Notes under the pieces: model-generated
What the model was told of the DNA's origin: nothing
What the model saw: only the letters and a program-made list of their open reading frames with translations
Databases searched by the model: none
Shown here: positions 35,331-46,785 of the stretch, piece by piece
Position numbering within the stretch: position 1 is the stretch's first letter
Layout: every line of letters begins with the position of its first letter
Source of the DNA: Tretioscincus oriximinensis
Lineage: Eukaryota > Chordata > Lepidosauria > Squamata > Gymnophthalmidae
Assembly: GCA_022410635.1 (NCBI GenBank)
Contig: JAJVDF010000019.1
Location: forward strand, 3,062,135-3,126,134
Direction: 5' to 3'
Length of the DNA: 64,000 nt
Translations under genes and position numbers: made by a program

Positions 35331-36294
35331 GAGAGAAACTTGTCCAAGTATCACAGGGGCAGCTGAAGACCTCCCACTGCTATTCCAACGTACAGTACGG
35401 CAGAAGACACTGTAGGTGTTTTACCACTGAAATCTTGGAAATGCCTGAGGAAAACTATTGTAGATATGGACACAAGCCTACTTTCAGATGACTTTTTTTA
35501 TTATCTTTCTGTTGCTCTCTTCCATAGCCCAGGTATATCTTGAAATAATAACTCGAACCCAGAATCTCTGATCATTAAATATGGTATTGTGCATCCTTCC
35601 TCCTCTCCTCTTCCTTTGTATTACTTTTACTCTGACAATTTGAACTAATTTCTGCACTAAAAGCTAGAACTGCCTGTAATTCTAGTATGAACTACTTTAG
35701 AAAAGGTCACAAGCCACGGATGGATTATTGTGACCCTCCAGCTGAAAGGTGATGTGCTTGATAAAAAAAAATGAAGTTTTTGCTCCAATATTGTAACTCT
35801 TATTTAGTACAGAAACAAAATATTGCTCTTAAATGAACTCTCTGGATATTTTAGCAATATGCTTTTGGGGGTGAAAAGGAGAGTTGTCTCGTAAATGGCC
35901 AAAAATGAGTGGAAAGATCACCATCCTCTTGTTTCATTTTTTTAATCTGTTTACAATTAGTTAGTACCTTGCATTTCCCACAGGTGCAAAAATAAATCCT
36001 CTCAGAGGGTCTCGGATGGCACCTGTTTGTCTAAAAGAACATAATTTTGATTTGAATATTTCATGCCTTTTTCTTTCCAGTCTTGTTTCCTTGTTGTGTC
36101 TGCCCAGTATGAATTTACTATGGAATAGATTTTCCATAGTTTAATTTTTTTNNAATTATTTTACTATACATAGTATACATTTTTAATTTAACTAGAAGCA
36201 TATTTAGGCTCTGTTTGCACAGGCTCAGTGAAGTATTTTAGGTGATTCACTATCCAACACTTTCTGCATGAGAATTGTAGTAGTTTTTGCTGCC
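35331..36294. other. Intronic DNA, no gene recognised
   Basis: A cysteine-containing frame at 35364-35488 ends in a stop, has no splice acceptor that I would trust and does not fit an EGF repeat. Nothing else was seen. Confidence 0.45.
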
Positions 36295-36395
36295 TTCTGT
36301 TTCAGGTGCAATNGGTGGGTCACTGTGTGAGACAGAATGCTGGACTAGATGGTCCCTAGCCTGATTCAGCAGGGCTCCTCTTATGGTCTTGTGCT
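36295..36395 (+). mobile_element. CR1/L3-type LINE 3' tail
   Basis: CTGTGTGAGACAGAATGCTGG, ACTAGATGG and GCCTGATTCAGCAGGGCTCC, then TCTTATGGTCTTG, match the tails at 53577-53670 and 13979-14075. The copy is 5'-truncated to about 100 bases. Confidence 0.75.
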
Positions 36396-36584
36396 CCTGT
36401 CCTGCTGTTATAGCAGCTGTTCACATGGGTCAGACAGCATGGGCAACCCTTCTTCGCTGTCTGCTGTCTTGGCAGCAGCATGCCACAGCATGGCTCAGCA
36501 GGCAGTATTGTGTNTCTCATGTTGGTGGCTGAGCTAGTTTGGCCTTAAGATTACATGTCAGAATCTTCTGTGGACGTCTCTNAG

Positions 36585-36660
36585 TTGGATTCTACACTCC
36601 TACATGAAGCCAGATAGGTGATCTTCAGCTACTTCAGTGCCCACTCAACCCCACCTATCA
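36585..36660 (+). mobile_element. SINE fragment, head type A
   Basis: GTTGGATTCTACACTCCTAC, ATGAAGCCAG, GTGATCTTCAG and CTCAACCCCACCTATCA follow the order of the central part of the SINE at 14701-14940. Only the middle of the SINE remains. Confidence 0.5.
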
Positions 36661-39600
36661 AATACATTAGCTTTTGGGATCCCAGTGGGGACACCGATTT
36701 CAGGCTCGGGGGTGGGGGAGAACTTTCCCTCTTTTTCTCAGGCAGAATTGCTATCTGCTTGATTGGAGGTAGCAGGCTTCTTTCTCCTTCCTACTCAGGA
36801 ATCTCCCTCAACGTGACAGTGCCCAGGAGAATACAGTCCTGTATTTAAATCAGCACTTTNTGGCAATTTGGTGGTGCTAAAACCACCATACCCAGACTCA
36901 TAAGAAATATAAATAGCACCACAGGTAAGAAAAGCTACCATTCTCCTGACTCCCTAGGAGGTATGTGACATCCCTAAGATGGCAGCCATATACCATCACT
37001 GGATTTGAGGCAGTCCAATATTATCTAGATAGTGGCAGGGTAGATCTCAATGGCAGATAGTGCAGCATTTACTAAAGATAGTTTTGTATACAGNAGTTGG
37101 GGAAGAGTCTAGGATTTCTGCAAGCCAGAAGAAACAGTTGTGTGGTACTTTACTCAAATTGGGTTTGCCATAAGCCAAGTCTCAACCTTTGGGCCTATTT
37201 CCACCCAGCANAGTGTATAACTGCCTTCCAAAACTAAAGGTTATTCCAAGTTCCGCAGCTAGGCCTTTTCACAAATAGGTAAATTGATTTCCATCTGCTT
37301 TTGGTCAAGAGAGTAGGAAGTGCAGACATCACAAAGTAGGNCTTCTAGTTGCATGTATATGCAATTTGACCCCCTTGCCCTCATTCCCACCAATCACTAG
37401 GGCCAATTCTTAATCTCAGGCTTCTTCCACACAGCATTGATATGGGAGTGACATNGAGTCAGCTCCTCTCCATAGAATTATACCTTGCCAGCAGTCAGTG
37501 CACTCCACACTTTATGATCACACAGAAGTCCCCAGCCAGCAGNTCTCCACTAACATCGTGTGATGAGTGGCATGGAGAACTTCTGCAGCTGTGGCNANGA
37601 GGCATGTGAACTCCCGCAAGCTNTGGGANCAAGCAGCCAATCNGACATCTCAGATGTGGTGGCTGCTGAAACCCATGTTAGCNAGAGTAGAGTGTCCTGA
37701 TCCTTGTTATGGCAATGCTCGAGGACCTCTCTAATGAAGGTACGTGCAGGCAGGAGGACAATTGAGTATACCCCACTATGACCTGAAAACGCACTGCATA
37801 GCAGCATGTGTGAAGGCAGCCTCAGTGTGAAAAAGCTGCATTTTAGCAAGTATCCATGAAATATATTTGTCTTTCCCACATAATTCAATAATATAATAGG
37901 GGGAAATAAACACATCAAGCCTTATGTTTCTTAGNAGGATATTATATTCCTCAGCATATACTGTGCCAGCTACAGCCAGGTCCATCTCTAGAAGGCTTTT
38001 TACTTTTTTATGCTCTGGCCTTTCTCCAGCTCTGATAATGATATGGCAGCTGTTGTCTTTGTATGAGGGTGGATGTTTCAGAAAATCCTCTTTCTATATT
38101 TTTGGCTGTTTCAGCAATGTTTCTTCCATTTATAGGATTTCCTTTAGATTGCAGTTTACTTTCATCCCTCCCCAGAGAAATCAGTGCCATTTTACTGGTG
38201 CCCTACTTAGGAAAATCTATTCTACCTGTTTTTGTATCATCCTAAATTAGTAGTTAGGAAGCTATACTGCAAATGATAGCAGCTTATTACAGGAAAAGGT
38301 TAAGAGGCAGTTGGCCTATGCTCTAGAGAGAGATTAAATTATCTTAATTTCTGAGGAAAAGCAACATATCTTCATCTTAAACTCAACAAGGGTTTAAAAC
38401 TGTAATATTAACAGGCTTATACTAAGGTCATAGATATATGTAATTGACCTACAGCTGTTATTTTCTTTCATTTTTGTTAAGAAAAGAAACTTCAGAAAGG
38501 TTCCTTGCTATTAGGCCAGAAAGTATGACAAATGAAGGAATAGGGAATGGGGAATACCATAGGCCTGGAAGGATAGCTTGGATATTGAAGNTATGAGGCC
38601 ATTTTATGTTCGCAATAGCAGAAATGTACCAATAGGTTTTTTTTTTCTTTTCTTTTACGGAAGCGGAACAGGTGTATTGGGATTTGCTTCACATAATCAT
38701 GTTTGTTCATAAGGACTGTTGAGAATTGCTCAGAACCTGAGCAGATGCTTTCTTTTTTTCTGATTTCTATTGAGGGGTAGGTACAGATCAGGCTATAGTC
38801 ATCTTTCAGTCATCTCATAAAATATTGTCATGTGAGCAATTGTCTATGGAAAAGTGGGCAGAACGTTTAAGGGAACTGAACCAGTGTAACTTGACCAGTC
38901 AACCATATAATTTGGAGGGCCGTTGAGAAGTGATCCAATCTGCCACTGTAAAGTCAGTTGGTACCCTAGAGATCAAATTTACATGATTGCAAGTACCCAA
39001 GATCACATTAAATGAGAAAATAAGCAATTGCAAATTGTAAAAGCAATACAGTGTTGCACAAAACCATATTATGCAAAGGCCCATGGCATTAGTCAATCAG
39101 AGCCAGACCAATCTTTGCAAACTACTGTTTGTGTGTAGCATTCTGAAAATGTGCTGTGATTCCAGTCAAAAGTGAAACTGGAGGTTTTTTTAAGAAAAAA
39201 ATCTTCAAGACTAGATGTATCTATGCATGGTTTTAAAAAAGAGACAGACTTTTTAGAGTGCCTTTTCTAGCCTCTCAGATGGGAGCAGTAACTAAACTGC
39301 CTTTGGACTGCTTTTTTAATATGTATAAATGCAGCCAGAGACTTTTATGTCTCTGCTCTGGCTATTATTGGAAATGGAACCCTGTCAAATAGGACTGAGA
39401 ACAAGCTTCATTGTTGTTATTCTTTCAATTGCCTATTTTGTTTTGAGGGTTCAAGTGCTCACTTGGGTAATAGTAACCAATGTTTTATTTTTCCAAATTC
39501 CTCCATTAACATATCTACTAACTGCTAGTTGGATCTGCGGATGAGCCCGTGTGTTCTGCTGGTGGAGTTGTTTCAGGAATTCATCTCAAGATGCAATCAA

Positions 39601-39701
39601 ACAGCACTTTTTTCAGTCACTTATTTTAGAAAATAAATTTCTTCTTTACACACACACACAAAATAAAACAGTTAAAAGAATAAACTTACATTATTTCCAC
39701 A
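36661..39701. other. Intronic DNA with many single N, no gene seen
   Basis: No exon or RNA gene was recognised in 3 kb. Open frames around 37550-38250 on both strands overlap one another and have no domains. Isolated N are frequent between 36500 and 37950, so base quality is low there. Confidence 0.45.
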
Positions 39702-39985
39702 CAATTTATTTATTTATTTTATTTATTTATTTACATTTTTATACCGCTCTATACCTGTAGGTCTGAGGGTGGTTAGCAATAAAACCATAATTTTAACACA
39801 TTAAAAACAGCCTTTTCTAAAAATGGGGAGGAGACAGTAGTTTTCTAACCAAAGGCCAGGCCAAAAAGGTGCGTCTTTAAGCATTTTCTGAAAGTGCACA
39901 GAGATGGTGATTGACGCACCTCAAGGGGGAGACTATTCCATAGTTTGGGGGCTGCCACAGAGAAGGCCCTATTCNGGGTTCCCAC
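39702..39985 (+). mobile_element. Interspersed repeat, family C
   Basis: The copy starts with a TTTA-rich run, then TTATACCGCTCTATACCTG, TAGGTCTGAGGGTGG, TTAAGCATTTTCTGAAAG, ACGCACCTCAAGG, CTATTCCATAGTTTGGGGG and CCACAGAGAAGGCCCT. It is the best-preserved copy of the family in the window. Confidence 0.7.
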
Positions 39986-40224
39986 TCTCTCTGCCACAAT
40001 GCCCTTCTTTCATGTTAAAATCTGGCAATATCTTGNCAACATGTGCTTACCAGTCACTTGCCTTTCGAGCTTCATTGGTTGTCTTTCAGTAACGTTTGTT
40101 TCCATGCTGTGATTGCTTTCTCAGCAGCATTTGTTACCATGCTGTCATTGGTTACAACAGAAGTGGAAGCCTTGTAAAATCTACATGCCTGAAAGATAGC
40201 CATCATCCAAATATGGGTTCCATA

Positions 40225-40430
40225 AGTGTGTTTATTTTTTTATTTACAGTTTTATACCGCCCTATAGCNGAAGGTCACAATAAAAACACAATTAACATAT
40301 TAAAAACAACCACTTCTAAAAAATAGGAGAGCGACAGCAGATTCTCAGTCAAAAGCCATGGCAAAGAGATGCATCTTCAAGCATTTTCTGATCGCACATG
40401 GTGATGGTGATTCAAGGTTTTAAACTTATT
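40225..40430 (+). mobile_element. Interspersed repeat, family C, truncated
   Basis: TTTTATACCGCCCTATAGC.GAAGGTCACAATAAAAAC, the AAAAACAACCACTTCTAAAA block and CTTCAAGCATTTTCTGATC match the first two thirds of the copy 500 bases upstream. The distal CACCTCAAGG part is missing. Confidence 0.65.
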
Positions 40431-40789
40431 GGAATTGTTAACGTTGTTGCTTGGTGCCATGGTGTCTTTTTATAGAATTGGCTGAGATAATCATAGACTA
40501 CATCCAGACATTGCTTANTTATTCTGCTATATTTGGATATTTTGGAATAAAGCACTGCCAAGAATGTTTTATTTCACAGTTTCTAAATATTGTGTAATGA
40601 TTCAAGCAATATATGGAGTCGGAAACTTCCTTTATTTTCCCTTGGCATTCGAAGGCTGGATCCATATGACTGGCATTATAGTAAATTCTGTACATTTGCT
40701 TCAAAGACCTTGTACTTCCATCCAGACAGAGAATTTTTTTTCTTGTCTATTTAATTACAATCTCCATGAGGCTTCGTGAGCCTACAAGG
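40431..40789. other. Intronic DNA with an old repeat piece
   Basis: 40500-40590 shares CATCCAGACATTGCTTA and the following ATTCTGCTATATTT with 296-330. No gene was seen. Confidence 0.4.
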
Positions 40790-41010
40790 AGAGGAAGAGG
40801 AATCTGGTTTTTATATCCTGCCCTTCTCAACCAAAGGGACTTGGAGTGATTACAAGGTTATTTTTTGCCCAAAGGCTTACATCTATTTTATCTTCCCCTC
40901 TATGTTGTAGTGTTACCCATTTATCTACTCACAAATTTCTTTGCTAAAGCTGAGGGCAGTAGAAGTTACTTACTCCTCTCCACTGCCAAGGCACGGACTT
41001 TGAACTCGAT
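40790..41010 (-). mobile_element. SINE, head type B, minus strand
   Basis: In reverse complement it carries GGATATAAAAACCAGATTCC at the 3' end, GTAAGCCTTTGGGCAAAAAA upstream, and a GAGTAAGTAACTTCTACTGCC block, in the same order as the other type B copies. Confidence 0.7.
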
Positions 41011-42449
41011 TTTTCTGTTGAAACACCAAGCTCAAAACAACTTCCAATAAGGTCTGTTTCTTGACTGTCATTGGCTGTAATTCCCTCCCGCTTTATTACC
41101 AGGCGAGGGAACCACAGAGGGAGAGAGGAAAACGGGGCTTTTACAGTTTTTTATGAAGCTTTTATGTTGCAATGGGGTTTTTAAAATCAAAATCTCGGTC
41201 TCCCTGTCTAAATTCTACAGGGGAAGCAGATTCACTAAAGGCAGGATAGGATTTGCAGAAGATATCACAATTCTGTCTACTTGATGCAGTCCTGGGGAGA
41301 AGGCCTTTCGCTAAAGAATCAGAATACAAGTATTGGACAAAAAACCCAAATATTGGATCTTTCTACTACCTCTGCTGCTGCTGAGCTAAATCCCATATTA
41401 TCCTGCTATAATTGCATGGGGAAAAAAACCTTAGCTTAAGCCTAAGGGTGCTTCCAAATATGTCCAAAGAACATTCATTTTAATAAATGGTGTATTTCTG
41501 AGATGGTAATGGAATCTAAAAACAATTAATATTTATCCTAGGCAGATGGAGCAGAAACATGAATCTAGAAACAGCATGGCTTCCCCATCAAGGTTTCAAC
41601 AGCTGCTGAATCTGTTAACTAAACAACAAAGAAAGAAATGACTAAAGTTCCAAGTGCTTTTTTCCATAATTTATAGTGGACAGAAAATTTGCAAAATGTG
41701 GAAACTATGGTATTAGCTTTTTACGAAGAAAAAAAATGCTAAGATGCTTCTGATGAAACTGAAATTAAATGCTGAAATGAGTAGAATGCTCTTATGGGTC
41801 TGACTTTCCCTTGTCTGTTGCTTCCTGAGCCTTTTTTTCTGCAGCTCCTAGCAACCAGTTAATGCAGGAAAATTAAGAGCAAATCAGTGTCTTACATGAT
41901 CATGCCTTGCAATGCTCACCCTTCAGCACAGTTCCTTTGTCCTTTTAATCATGTAGATTAAAGGAATTCATATGGATGTAACATATGCAGTATCCTGAAG
42001 TACATTCCTTTATGCATAACTGCTTCAGAAATCATAAAATTTCATTAGAGACTGACAAAATGAATTTATTCAAGAAATATTAAGACACAGTGGTTTAAAT
42101 ATAATTTCCATATTTTCTTAGCCCTTTTTTATATTAAAAAACTAGAGATGCTGTGCAACTCAACTGCAGCAGAGGATTTCCTAAGCTTGCAGTCTTCAGT
42201 GGGGGTCTTCAATGTCAGGCTCTCTTTTCCTGTTGCAGAGAGAGTGAGATCACATGTTACTGTTGCTTAGACTGGGTTAAAGATTAGTCACCTAGCTCTA
42301 CTTTGGTTTTTCACACACACACAAAGTGTTAATTGATGCAAAACATTGAAAAGCTTGCTTTTATCCATATGAACAATGGAATGAAATAGATGAGACCATA
42401 TTGTTGTTCTTACTGATAATACAGAGATCAACATACATTTTTTCTAGAA
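41011..42449. other. Intronic DNA, no gene seen
   Basis: No exon or preserved repeat was recognised. Confidence 0.5.
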
Positions 42450-42599
42450 GGGTCGCTTACTGGGGTTTGTCCCAGGTGCGGCCGAATTGCTGCCGGTGAC
42501 AGGGATGGGAGAATCAAACTCCCTTTCCCTTGCACCGCCACGGCACACTAGGACTGCCGCATCTCATGACTCGCTGCTCTGGTGGCGAGGTGTGATGAC

Positions 42600-42625
42600 T
42601 TCCGGGTGCGACGGGTTTTTTAAAA
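42600..42625 (+). promoter_or_regulatory. Probable retrotransposon TATA-like promoter
   Basis: GGGTTTTTTAAAAGACCCC sits at the place corresponding to CCTATAAAAGACTGCAGG in the copy at 26265-26285, with CACCACTTCCTG/CCCACTTCCTC downstream in both. The TATA box of this copy is mutated (TTTAAAA). The position relies on that alignment only. Confidence 0.4.
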
Positions 42626-43389
42626 GACCCCATCTCACCACTTCCTGTCTCTTTGGTGGCAACGCTTCTGGAGGCTACACGTGTCCAAGCGTCGCTCCTG
42701 CCCTTGCTATGCCAGATGCCATTTAGAGGCGGCAAAGCAAGGCAACCAAAGAGGCAGGCAGCAGTGGAGACAAAGTGGCCCAGGTGGCGTGGCTGGAGGC
42801 TGTGCTGAAGAGAGGAANTAAGGGATGTCTGTTTCCCGGGTGCCACCTTAGTACACTCAGGATCCTCCGGTCCTGATTGGTGAAGCCTCACTTCCTCCCC
42901 TCCTCCTGATAGNGCCCAAGGGCCGGNGGCTTAGCTCGCTGCAGCAGAGGTTCTGGACTGAGCACCCCGTTTTTGCCTCCAACATCCTTTTTAGGTGACG
43001 CTTTTTCCCTTGGGGTTTTTAATTCTATCATTTAAACAGCTCCTCTTTTGACTATCGGTACACACACCCTTTACTTCCAGCAGGTGGGGAGGGAGTCGTT
43101 TGGGGTCCCATTGAATGCCATTTTGTGGGCGGTGTGCTCCCCTATTTGAGGATGGGATTCGTTCTCTGAACTCTGCTGTTAGGTTTTAGGTACTGTTGTT
43201 TTTGCCTCTTTGCCTTCTTTGTCTCCTGTTGCTCTAATAGCTAAGTGCATTATAGAGAATTAAAAGTTTGGAGCTCTATGCTCCACTGGGGTAGATCTCT
43301 TTAGGTACCATTTTCTACATGTGTGCTACGGGATGCACTTTATATTTGTAGGTGTGTTTAATCTGAGCCATTGGTAATTCTTCATCTCA

Positions 43390-43985
43390 TATAAGATTTT
43401 ACAGCTTATATTGGCCNGTTTAGTTTCTGTTGGCTAGTGACTTTTATACTCTTTTTCGGCTTTGCTTTAGATTGCTGTTTAATGACCTATATACTTTTCT
43501 TTCTGCTCTGGCCTTGCNGTTTAAATGTTTGCTGATTTATATACTCTCTTCCTGCCCTAGGCCTGCAGTTTAAACTCTGCTGGCTTGTGACTTATATACT
43601 CTCTTTCTGCCCTGGGCCTTCTATTTAGATTTTGCTGAATTGTGACTTGCATATACTCTGTGGCTGCCCATTGGCCTGCAGTTAGATTTTGCTGGCTTAT
43701 GGCTTATATGCTCTTTCTTAGCTCTTGGGCTCTGAATTGATTGTGCTGAAGGGTGACTTGTAGATTCTATTGTTCCTTTGTACTCTCGTTCTACTCTGCA
43801 CCTGCAGTTTAGTTTCTGCTGTTTTGTGGGTACATACTTTCTTTCTTGCCTGACTTGTAGTTTAGATTCTGCTTGCTTGTGACCTATATGCTCTCCTGCT
43901 GCATTGCATTCAGTTTAGATTCTGCTGGCTTGTGACTAATATACTTTAAACTCGCTGCGGGACTGCAGTTTATATTCAATTTAAT
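43390..43985. repeat. Degenerate ~60-base tandem repeat in the retrotransposon leader
   Basis: About nine or ten units follow the pattern TTTAGATTCTGCTGGCTTGTG / ACTTATATACTCTCTTTCTGCC / CTGGGCCTGCAG, each 55-65 bases and 15-30 percent diverged by eye. The array ends just before the gag-like start at 44007. Such arrays are unusual in this element class as I know it. Confidence 0.7.
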
Positions 43986-44006
43986 TGGGCCCCTAAGTAA
44001 TTCAAC

Positions 44007-45110
44007 ATGCCCAAGGCACAAGCTAAGACTAAAGGCGCTACTAAAAAGGTGCAGGGCCCCCAAAATGTGACCCCCTCCATGTCCTGGCAGGACACAGCGG
44101 GTCCAGTATGTTTCTCCTCTCCCTGCATGAACAGTCGAGGCTCCCTCTAGGGAGGATCGGCTGGATAAAATTTCCCATACATTAGGCCAGCTCACTGAAA
44201 TAATTCAGGAGCTGGTTAAAACCAACAAGGAAGCCAGCAGCTGTTTCTTCTTCAGCAGCTTCCTCCACAGCTGTTGTTATNACTTTGTCANTGGGAATGC
44301 CTACAACAGAGGTGCCCATTCTTGCAACAGTTCTGTTGGAATCTACCGGGGCAGCTGTTTCAACACCAGCAATGGAAACTGCTGCAGCGAATGGTGAGAT
44401 CAGGGGATGAGAGAGGGGGAGGAGGAGCCATCGCAGGAGGAGGGAATCATTGTCATCAGGTACAAGTTCTAATTCCTCATCTGGAGACCGGGAGGGCAGT
44501 AAATGCCAAAATGGCTGATTAGGAGAAAGAAAGAAATGCATTCAGTACCACTTATTGACATGTCAGGGGAAGGCTCTCAAGAGAGCATGTCTGGGACTGA
44601 TCACCCAGGCACTCATTTACCAAGAAAAATTAGAAATAAAATACTGGAAGGGTATTATGTTAACCTCCTCTGCCTTAGTAGACCAGAACGTGCTAAAACA
44701 AATACGGGCAAGCGTAAAAGGTCGAGCAAAATCACCTCAGTCAAGCACACCATGGATAATTGGGTAATTTGCTTTAATGAATTCATGAGGCTGGTAACTG
44801 GTATTCCCTGAGCAGGCATGGCAATTGAACGGGCACATGGCCAATGTATTGCAGGCCAGAGCCTTGGTGGGTGACCAGGCAGCTCTTAATTATGATGAGG
44901 CCTTTAGGAGGTTTGCATCCAATTCAGGGGCTGTCAGATGGGATTCAATAATGCATCATATCTGGCTTACAACCATACATCAATCTGGCACGGCAGCCTC
45001 ATCACCACACATGTTTTTGGAGGCAANGAAAAAGGAATGGGCAAAAGCATATGTGAAGACGTCTCATTGCTGGAAGTTTAATGCAGGGCAATGCGTAAGG
45101 AATATTTAAG
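44007..45110 (+). pseudogene. Gag-like region of the Ngaro/DIRS-like element
   Basis: ATG at 44007 opens a basic, lysine-rich N-terminus (MPKAQAKTKGATKKVQGPQN), broken by a stop after about 48 codons. The frame then shifts several times: a segment at 44175-44300 (TEIIQELVKTNKEASS) and a segment with KIRNKILEGYYVNLLCL or its neighbouring frame follow. A longer open segment at 44825-45109 contains YDEAFRRFASNSGAVRWDSI and a terminal CWKFNAGQC, a cysteine-rich end like that of gag proteins of this class. The proposed role is packaging of the retrotransposon RNA. The frameshifts show it is dead. Assignment rests on position and the RWD / CW.FN.G.C wording remembered from related elements. Confidence 0.6.
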
Positions 45111-45219
45111 GGCAGGATTTACTGCAGGTTTTAGGATCCCTTCTTCATGTAGTGAAGGCACAAAGGAATGCAATAATCTAAAACCCTTGCAGATGTGACC
45201 GGAAGTTGCGACTTCTAAA

Positions 45220-45745
45220 ATAAGAAAGGAATGTGCTTTAGGGAGGGTGGCCGGTCCTTTCCCTGAAGTACCCTTACCAAATCTCAGGGTTTCTCCCTGG
45301 GGGTGGTACCCAAAAAAGCAATGGGAGAATTTAGACTCATACACCATTTAAGCTTTCCCAGGAGAGCCTCTGTGAATGATTTTAATGACCCAGCCCTTTG
45401 CAAGGTGAGGTATTCCACTATAGACATGGCTATTGTCTTATTGAGGGACTGTGGGCCAAGAGCCCTAATGGCCAAATATGACATACAGTCGGCCTTTAGG
45501 TTGCTGCCGATACATCTGGAGGGTTTCCATCTCTCGGGTTTTAAATTTGAAGACAACTGGTATGTTGATAAGACCATGTCTATGGGTTGCTCCATTTTGT
45601 GCGCTGCTATTGAAACCTCCTATTCCTTTTTAGAATTGGAAGTCCTTAGGAGGAACCCTTCCGCTAAAGTCACACATTACCTAGATGACTTCGACCAGGG
45701 GATATCACTTCCACAACCAAAAAATCTGGCCCTGCAACAGTTCAA
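45220..45745 (+). pseudogene. Reverse transcriptase fragment of the Ngaro/DIRS-like element
   Basis: The frame from about 45288 reads LGVVPKKAMGEFRLIHHLSF, then SVNDFNDPALCKVRYSTIDM, KYDIQSAFRLLPIHLEGFH, SMGCSI and finally HYLDDF at 45677-45694. These are the successive fingers and palm motifs of a reverse transcriptase; the YLDD box holds the two catalytic aspartates, and the first catalytic aspartate is in KYDIQSAF. A frameshift near 45290 separates an upstream GPFPEVPLPNL segment in another frame. After about 30 residues beyond YLDD, the thumb, connection and RNase H are missing and the sequence goes straight into the recombinase. The role would have been copying element RNA to DNA. Confidence 0.85.
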
Positions 45746-45759
45746 TTCAGTGAAGTCAC

Positions 45760-46150
45760 CATTGGNTCAGAGGGCAATTCAATTATGTTGAGGCGCTCCA
45801 AGGCTGACCAGGAGGGAAAANGGGACATCATTCCCCTCAGTCAACTGACAACACCGGGCCCTTGCCTTCTAAGGGACACAAAGCATTTTCTTGCTCTTCG
45901 CCCACCACAGCCAGGCCCACTTTTAGTACATACAGATATCACTTTCCTTTCCCGGTTTCAAGCAGTCACTATACTCAGGAGGGCACTTGCTCAGCTACAC
46001 ATACACCCAGAGGATTATAGCCTCCATTCATTTAGGATAGGGTTGGGACTACATCTGCTGCTACACTCCAGGTTCCCTCTGAAGGGATACAGACCATTGG
46101 CCGCTGGTGGTCGAAGACTTACCAGTCTTATGTTAGAATGGGTTCTGATG
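45760..46150 (+). pseudogene. Tyrosine recombinase fragment of the Ngaro/DIRS-like element
   Basis: The frame from 45776 reads NSIMLRRSKADQEGK, which holds the first catalytic arginine, then FLALRPPQPGPLLVH, then LHSFRIG at 46020-46041 (the HxxR box). A single-base shift near 46065-46085 moves the final motif into another frame, where IGRWWSKTYQSYVRMGS (about 46092-46140) carries the catalytic tyrosine. All four parts of the R-HxxR-Y signature can therefore be read, but not in one frame. The N-terminal DNA-binding half of the recombinase is absent. These enzymes insert the circular cDNA without a target-site duplication. Confidence 0.85.
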
Positions 46151-46159
46151 AATCCTGTT

Positions 46160-46785
46160 AGTCAGATTGTAGAAGGAATGTTTGTCCACCTGTCGTTGTT
46201 GTTTTTTTGCATTGCACTGTTGCAATGTTTGGATCATTGGGCACAGCATCATTCATTGTGTCAGTGTACATGCTGGAGCATCTCGCTGGATGCAAAACCT
46301 GAACCTCCCAAAGGAAACGAGTTTGTTGGCTGGCACGTCAAGGAATGCTGTAGCGTGAATTCATCCCCTTGATTGAAAGAACCCTGAAGCAGCAGGGCCC
46401 TCCAGATGCCATTGTAATACAAATGGGTGAGAATGATTTGGGGCCAGCGATTACAAGTGCCTAGCTTATTTATATTATACTAGCCAACTTGGAACATCTC
46501 AAGAGACTGTTGCCCAACACAGAAAAATTCTGGTGTCAGCTATTGTTTTGACTTAAGTGGAGAAGTGTGCCTGACCCTGATAAAATGAANTATGCCAGAA
46601 GATNAATAAATTCTAAAATAACCAGGAGTGTGATGGGCTCTGGAGGCAGTGCTATTTGCCATAAAGCTTTCTGNTCACAGGGGGCAGGTTTGTACAGACC
46701 TGATGGTGTCCACATGTTGGACGCAGGAATAGAGATATGGTTGAGTGAGGTGCAGGGCGCACTTAAGTCATGGCTGGTGGAGTAG
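46160..46785 (+). pseudogene. SGNH hydrolase-like domain downstream of the recombinase
   Basis: Three blocks of the SGNH/GDSL esterase fold are visible in successive frames: WIIGHSIIH at about 46230-46256 (block with the nucleophilic serine), PDAIVIQMGENDLG at 46406-46447 (block with the GxND asparagine), and LYRPDGVHMLDAG at 46690-46729 (block with the catalytic aspartate and histidine). Stops and frameshifts lie between them. Ngaro-group elements are known to carry such a hydrolase; its role in the life cycle is unclear. It ends with a stop at 46783-46785. Confidence 0.75.

Noticed and set aside
35364..35488. Cysteine-containing frame considered as an EYS exon
   Set aside because: Cysteine spacing does not fit an EGF repeat and the frame ends in a stop.
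34760..35491. Long open frames of 177-218 codons on both strands
   Set aside because: They cross the 485-base N gap and are open only because N was translated as X.
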